This document shows, in pieces, positions 5,956 to 8,695 of a DNA stretch of 8,695 bases (positions are counted from its first letter, which is position 1; each line of letters starts with the position of its first letter). Location of the stretch: NCBI GenBank assembly GCA_005877535.1, contig VBOM01000135.1:1-8695 (forward strand), read 5' to 3'. Below the pieces are notes generated by a model. It saw only the letters and a program-made list of their open reading frames with translations. It was not told where the DNA came from and searched no databases. The translations under genes were made by a program, and so were the position numbers. This DNA comes from Nitrospirota bacterium (lineage in GTDB: Bacteria; Nitrospirota; Nitrospiria; Nitrospirales; Nitrospiraceae).

Positions 5956-7236
5956 TTAGCTAACGAGGTCGAGGTTCGGAGCTTCAACGTGAGCGGGTAA
6001 TTTCTCTTCACGAAAGATTTGGACACTGCGGATGGATCGTGGTTCTGCTTCATGGATGAGGATCCGGCAGTTGGCGATCCGCACTTCTTCTCCAACCTTG
6101 GGAATTCTACCAAGCTCCTGTTGAATAAGGCCGCCGATCGTCACGGCTTCATCGCCGAGGTCGACTTTCAGGAAATCGTTAACCTTACGCACTTCGGTTC
6201 TACTGTGAACAAGGATATGGTTCTTCCCTAACCGTTTGATCAATTCTTCCGTGATATCGGTTTCGTCCATGATCTCCCCGACCACTTCTTCGAGAAGATC
6301 TTCAAGCGTGACAATCCCCATCACGCCGCCGAACTCGTTGACCACGACGGCCATATGCCGTTTTTCCTGTTGAAACTGTTTCATGAGGTCATCCGCCGTC
6401 TTGCCTGAGGGAACGAACAGCGGGGGATAGGCTATGTCCTTGAGTTTCGACTCATTCTTCCCCTTGGCGAGTTCGGTCAATGCCCTCGTCTTGTAGAGAA
6501 TGCCCGTGATGTTATCAAGCGTCGTATCATACACGGGGATCCGCGAGTATTTCGAGTTATAGAGGAGTTCTTGAGCCTCTTTCAGGCACAGGTTACCATC
6601 CAATGAAAAGACATAGAGTCGAGGGGTCATCGCGTCTTCAGCTGTGATGTCTTTGAGCTGGAAAACGTTCTTGATCATTTTCACCTTTTCGAACTCAATC
6701 GTCCCTGTCTTTCCCCCCTCATCCAGCATGATCTTCAGCTCTTCCTCAGTCACGAGGGGAAGCGTCAGACCTTTCCCTCCTGTCAGTTTGTAGATCAGCG
6801 GCACTATCACAAACAATAATGGTTTGAGAAGTAACTGAACTCCATAGACGGGGTAGGCCATGTTCAGAGTGACCGGAACCGCAAACTTGGCGGCTAATGT
6901 TTTAGGGATCACATCGACTGCTACCAAGAGGACAAAGGTCAACAGGCCGACCATGACGGCAATCGCCTCGTCAAAAGATGTTTGACCTCCATAGATACTC
7001 AGAGTCAGAAAGGTGGCATACATCGGCGTCGCCACGCCGACCAGGCGATCGCCGACCAAAATGGTCGAGAGGAGCTTTTGGGGGTCACTACGGAGATGGA
7101 GGGCTAACTTCGCTCGAGTATTCCCACTTTGGGCGAGCGCTCGCAGCTTCGTTGAGTTGACCGCAAAGAAACCGATCTCTGCCGTGGATATCACAGCTGA
7201 AAGAACAATAAGACCTAAGAGGATTAGGACATCCAT
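5956..7236 (-). CDS. CNNM/DUF21, CBS and CorC_HlyC domain membrane protein
   Basis: This 426-residue protein has the layout of the CorC/HlyC (YtfL/PaeA-like) family, whose members have been linked to magnesium, cobalt or polyamine efflux and ion homeostasis. A DUF21/CNNM membrane domain covers about 1-185, with hydrophobic segments near 1-24, 58-80, 90-110 and 125-150, the family STAEIGFFAV (17-26) and VDVIPKTLA (107-115). A CBS pair follows (about 200-320): MTPR at 203-206, RIPVYD at 232-237 and NEFGGVMGIVTLEDLLEEVV at 300-319. Such pairs bind adenine nucleotides in relatives. The CorC_HlyC transporter-associated domain covers about 336-411. The ATG at 7236 is the first start after an in-frame TAA two codons upstream. 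The ribosome binding site is weak. The substrate cannot be told from sequence. The gene ends 10 bp from the end of ligA on the other strand. Confidence 0.92.
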   Translation of the reverse strand: MDVLILLGLIVLSAVISTAEIGFFAVNSTKLRALAQSGNTRAKLALHLRSDPQKLLSTILVGDRLVGVATPMYATFLTLSIYGGQTSFDEAIAVMVGLLTFVLLVAVDVIPKTLAAKFAVPVTLNMAYPVYGVQLLLKPLLFVIVPLIYKLTGGKGLTLPLVTEEELKIMLDEGGKTGTIEFEKVKMIKNVFQLKDITAEDAMTPRLYVFSLDGNLCLKEAQELLYNSKYSRIPVYDTTLDNITGILYKTRALTELAKGKNESKLKDIAYPPLFVPSGKTADDLMKQFQQEKRHMAVVVNEFGGVMGIVTLEDLLEEVVGEIMDETDITEELIKRLGKNHILVHSRTEVRKVNDFLKVDLGDEAVTIGGLIQQELGRIPKVGEEVRIANCRILIHEAEPRSIRSVQIFREEKLPAHVEAPNLDLVS

Positions 7237-7510
7237 GGATTAGAGGCGACCGACTATGTCGTTCGGCCTGGAATACCGGAGAACCCAGGGGCTGTCCCCT
7301 ATCGCCTTGGACCGGCAATGTGAGATTTGGTCGAACAGCGTGACTTGATTGGGGCCTATCTGACCTGTATCCATTGGACTGTACATGTACCATACGACGG
7401 AGTGCTGAGCAAGCATATGCTGTAAACACGCCACAATATCAAGTAGTTGCACCGCATATTCGCGGAAAAACTGAAGAATTGGAAAGGCTGGCTCGATGAG
7501 TCTCGCTTTA
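7237..7510. other. Intergenic gap between rlpA and the CBS-protein gene
   Basis: This 274-bp stretch holds no recognisable gene. It contains two perfect 10-bp palindromes, GTACATGTAC (7381-7390) and AGCATATGCT (7412-7421), and a short hairpin AGGGG/CCCCT with a 4-nt loop (7287-7300). On the minus strand one frame stays open from inside rlpA to a TAA at 7240-7242, but its translation is unfamiliar and has no ribosome binding site. No clear rlpA terminator or strong promoter for the downstream gene is visible. If the gap is transcribed, it would be a long 5' leader for the CBS-protein gene. Confidence 0.6.
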
Positions 7511-8188
7511 TTATGAGTCGTCTCGAAATACAAAGGCCTGGAGCCCAAGGGACGATTCGAGGTGGGAGGCGGCAGTTTCTGCCTGGGCTTCTCTGGAAAA
7601 CTGACCAATATGAACTCGATATCTCGTTCCTTCCGGTAGAGTGACAACCTGGACTCTGCCTACTGAGTAAAGATGTTTCGCACGCTCCAAAAGGTTGAAT
7701 GCATTCTGCCGATCGGAAAAGGACCCGACTTGCACTCGTAAGACCCCCATGTCAGCAGTCCTCCCTTGATACCCAACCACTCGTAATTCAATCTGGTCGG
7801 TTCCAATCCCGGTCATCCCCAACGCGCGCGCGCCGGCGAATGAGAGATCGAGCACCCGCCCCCTCGCAAAGGGGCCGCGATCGTTAATGCGGACGGTCAC
7901 CTGTCGACCAGTAGTCATTGATCGAACCATAGCAATTGAACCAAGTGGCAAGGTCCGATGAGCAGCCGTGAGCTGATGCATGTCATACCGCTCGCCATTT
8001 GCCGTCTTGTTCCCGTGAAATCCTGGGCCATACCATGATGCGACACCACGCTCGACGAACCCAACAGGGTAGCCTGGGAAATAGGTAGGTTTGGGGACGC
8101 CGCTGCAAGCGGCCAGGCTCACGACAAGGATGGGTACGATAAGAAGGACCAGACTGCGGGACCAGCAGGCGTGGAATCCGTTCAACAT
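7511..8188 (-). CDS. rlpA: RlpA family septal-ring lytic transglycosylase lipoprotein (DPBB + SPOR)
   Basis: RlpA is an outer-membrane lipoprotein. Characterised relatives cleave peptidoglycan strands lacking stem peptides at the division septum, and the SPOR domain brings them there by binding such denuded glycan. The 225-residue protein starts MLNGFHACWSRSLVLLIVP and continues to a lipobox SLAAC with Cys28. The double-psi beta-barrel domain (about 47-136) contains GVASWYGPGFHGNKTANGE, the conserved HRTLPLGS, and RINDRGPFARGRVLDLS; His and Asp of these motifs are the expected active-site residues. The SPOR domain lies at about 148-222 (VLRVQVGSFSDRQNAFNLL and RYRVHIGQFS). The ATG at 8188 is preferred; an in-frame TTG at 8209 would add seven residues without a better ribosome binding site. 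Neither start has a strong Shine-Dalgarno. Length and domain order are normal for the family. Confidence 0.94.
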   Translation of the reverse strand: MLNGFHACWSRSLVLLIVPILVVSLAACSGVPKPTYFPGYPVGFVERGVASWYGPGFHGNKTANGERYDMHQLTAAHRTLPLGSIAMVRSMTTGRQVTVRINDRGPFARGRVLDLSFAGARALGMTGIGTDQIELRVVGYQGRTADMGVLRVQVGSFSDRQNAFNLLERAKHLYSVGRVQVVTLPEGTRYRVHIGQFSREAQAETAASHLESSLGLQAFVFRDDS

Positions 8189-8487
8189 ACCTAGCAGGCT
8201 GCGAAACAACTATGTTGGCATACGAAAACTTCGATGGTCCCCACGTGCGGGACAACAGCGGAACACTCCTGCAGGAAGCTCAAAAAGTCCAGCCTTTTCA
8301 CCCGCCCAATTTCGGCAACTACTTCACCCTTCCGCCCTGAGTCTGCCGAGACAGCCTCTTCGACCTGGGACGAGCCTTTTCCCAAACAAGGCCACAGCTC
8401 CTCGACTGACCTTCCTTTCACATTTCCCGCCTCACGGTTCCTAAGAGCAATGCGAGAACGCTGATGACTGACTTCTTCAACATCCTC
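8189..8487. other. Intergenic gap between the ACT-domain gene and rlpA
   Basis: About 300 bp without a recognisable gene. On the minus strand the ACT-gene stop is followed at once by a 21-codon open frame with a signal-peptide-like start (8418-8483), which ends inside three imperfect 7-bp repeats (8416-8436). The frame in phase with the ACT stop stays open for 98 further codons to a TAG at 8191-8193, but its translation matches nothing I know. A perfect palindrome TCCTGCAGGA (8267-8276) and a hairpin with arms GTCCC/GGGAC (8237-8253) lie closer to rlpA. No clear terminator or promoter is visible. Confidence 0.6.
8416..8436 (-). repeat. Three imperfect tandem 7-bp repeats
   Basis: On the minus strand the contiguous heptamers CGTGAGG, CGGGAAA and TGTGAAA differ from a shared CGTGAAA-like unit by one or two bases each. 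They lie in the gap between the ACT-domain gene and rlpA. With only three diverged units, chance is possible. Confidence 0.4.
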
Positions 8488-8695
8488 CTAGAACTCGTCC
8501 AGCGATTGATCCCGAAGGATCGTGAGCGCTTTAGCTGTATTCGAGACTGTCAGAACCACGATCGCACGTTTCCCTTCGCGGGATGGGGTGCAATAGCCGC
8601 ATTTAATATTAATACGAGCCTTAGTCAGCAGATCCGCCACTTCTTTTAAAGCCCCAGGCTTATTTTCGAGGCTCAAGAGCAAGGCGGTTTCCTCC
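8488..8695 (-). CDS. ACT-domain protein (N-terminal part beyond right edge)
   Basis: ACT domains are small ligand-binding modules, usually sensing amino acids. Only the last 68 residues are visible; the frame is open to the window edge, so the true start lies outside. The visible part is a nearly complete ACT domain: ALLLSLENKPGALKEVADLL gives strand 1 and helix 1 with the conserved N-K-P-G-A-L turn, INIKCGY gives strand 2, and RAIVVLTVSNTAKALTILRD gives strand 3 and helix 2. It ends DEF at a TAG. The residues before the domain (EET) are in phase, so I do not start the gene at the internal TTG codons near 8682. The pattern resembles the second half of small tandem-ACT proteins of about 130-140 residues, but a regulatory ACT tail on a larger enzyme cannot be excluded. 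Confidence 0.8.
   Translation of the reverse strand, partial: EETALLLSLENKPGALKEVADLLTKARINIKCGYCTPSREGKRAIVVLTVSNTAKALTILRDQSLDEF

Noticed and set aside
5944..6009. Inverted repeat AAGAGAAA / TTTCTCTT as a bidirectional terminator for ligA and the CBS gene.
   Set aside because: The arms are A/T-rich, only 8 bp, and about 50 bp apart, with the second arm inside coding sequence.
8191..8421. 76-codon minus-strand frame with GTG start in the gap before rlpA.
   Set aside because: Unfamiliar translation, no convincing ribosome binding site, begins inside a heptamer repeat and ends just before rlpA; treated as non-coding.

Overview
The window is ordinary chromosomal housekeeping sequence from a Gram-negative-type bacterium of medium-high GC. 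Two predicted lipoproteins, a SPOR-domain lytic transglycosylase and an NAD-dependent ligase fit that. Protein style and the short heptameric intergenic repeats remind me of Nitrospira (Nitrospirota), but that is recollection and inference; no rRNA or other marker gene is present.

Left half (1-3843, minus strand): a tryptophan-biosynthesis operon read right to left. A good sigma70-like promoter (3815-3843) and a leader of about 90 nt with two hairpins precede a LysM/coiled-coil lipoprotein gene with a near-perfect ribosome binding site. Fifteen bases later comes trpE (GTG start), then a 91-nt gap, trpG, a 24-nt gap, and trpD, which runs off the left edge. TrpE and TrpG form anthranilate synthase (chorismate + glutamine to anthranilate); TrpD attaches phosphoribose to anthranilate. 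The LysM lipoprotein is the odd member and seems to share the transcript.

Centre (3867-5945, plus strand): ligA, the replicative NAD-dependent DNA ligase, is transcribed divergently from a promoter back to back with the trp promoter. It is full length with all catalytic and zinc-binding residues.

Right half (5956-8695, minus strand): a CNNM/DUF21-CBS-CorC_HlyC membrane protein converges on ligA with only 10 bp between stop codons. Upstream of it lie rlpA (DPBB + SPOR lipoprotein) and the C-terminal part of an ACT-domain protein that runs off the right edge. Two gaps of nearly 300 nt (7237-7510 and 8189-8487) hold no convincing gene, but contain palindromes, a heptamer repeat and one signal-peptide-like mini-ORF.

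I looked for mobile elements, CRISPR arrays, tRNA/rRNA genes and defence-type genes and saw none. I found no convincing undescribed system. The points most worth checking are the coupling of an envelope lipoprotein to the trp operon, its structured leader, the shared divergent promoter region, and the repeat-bearing intergenic gaps.
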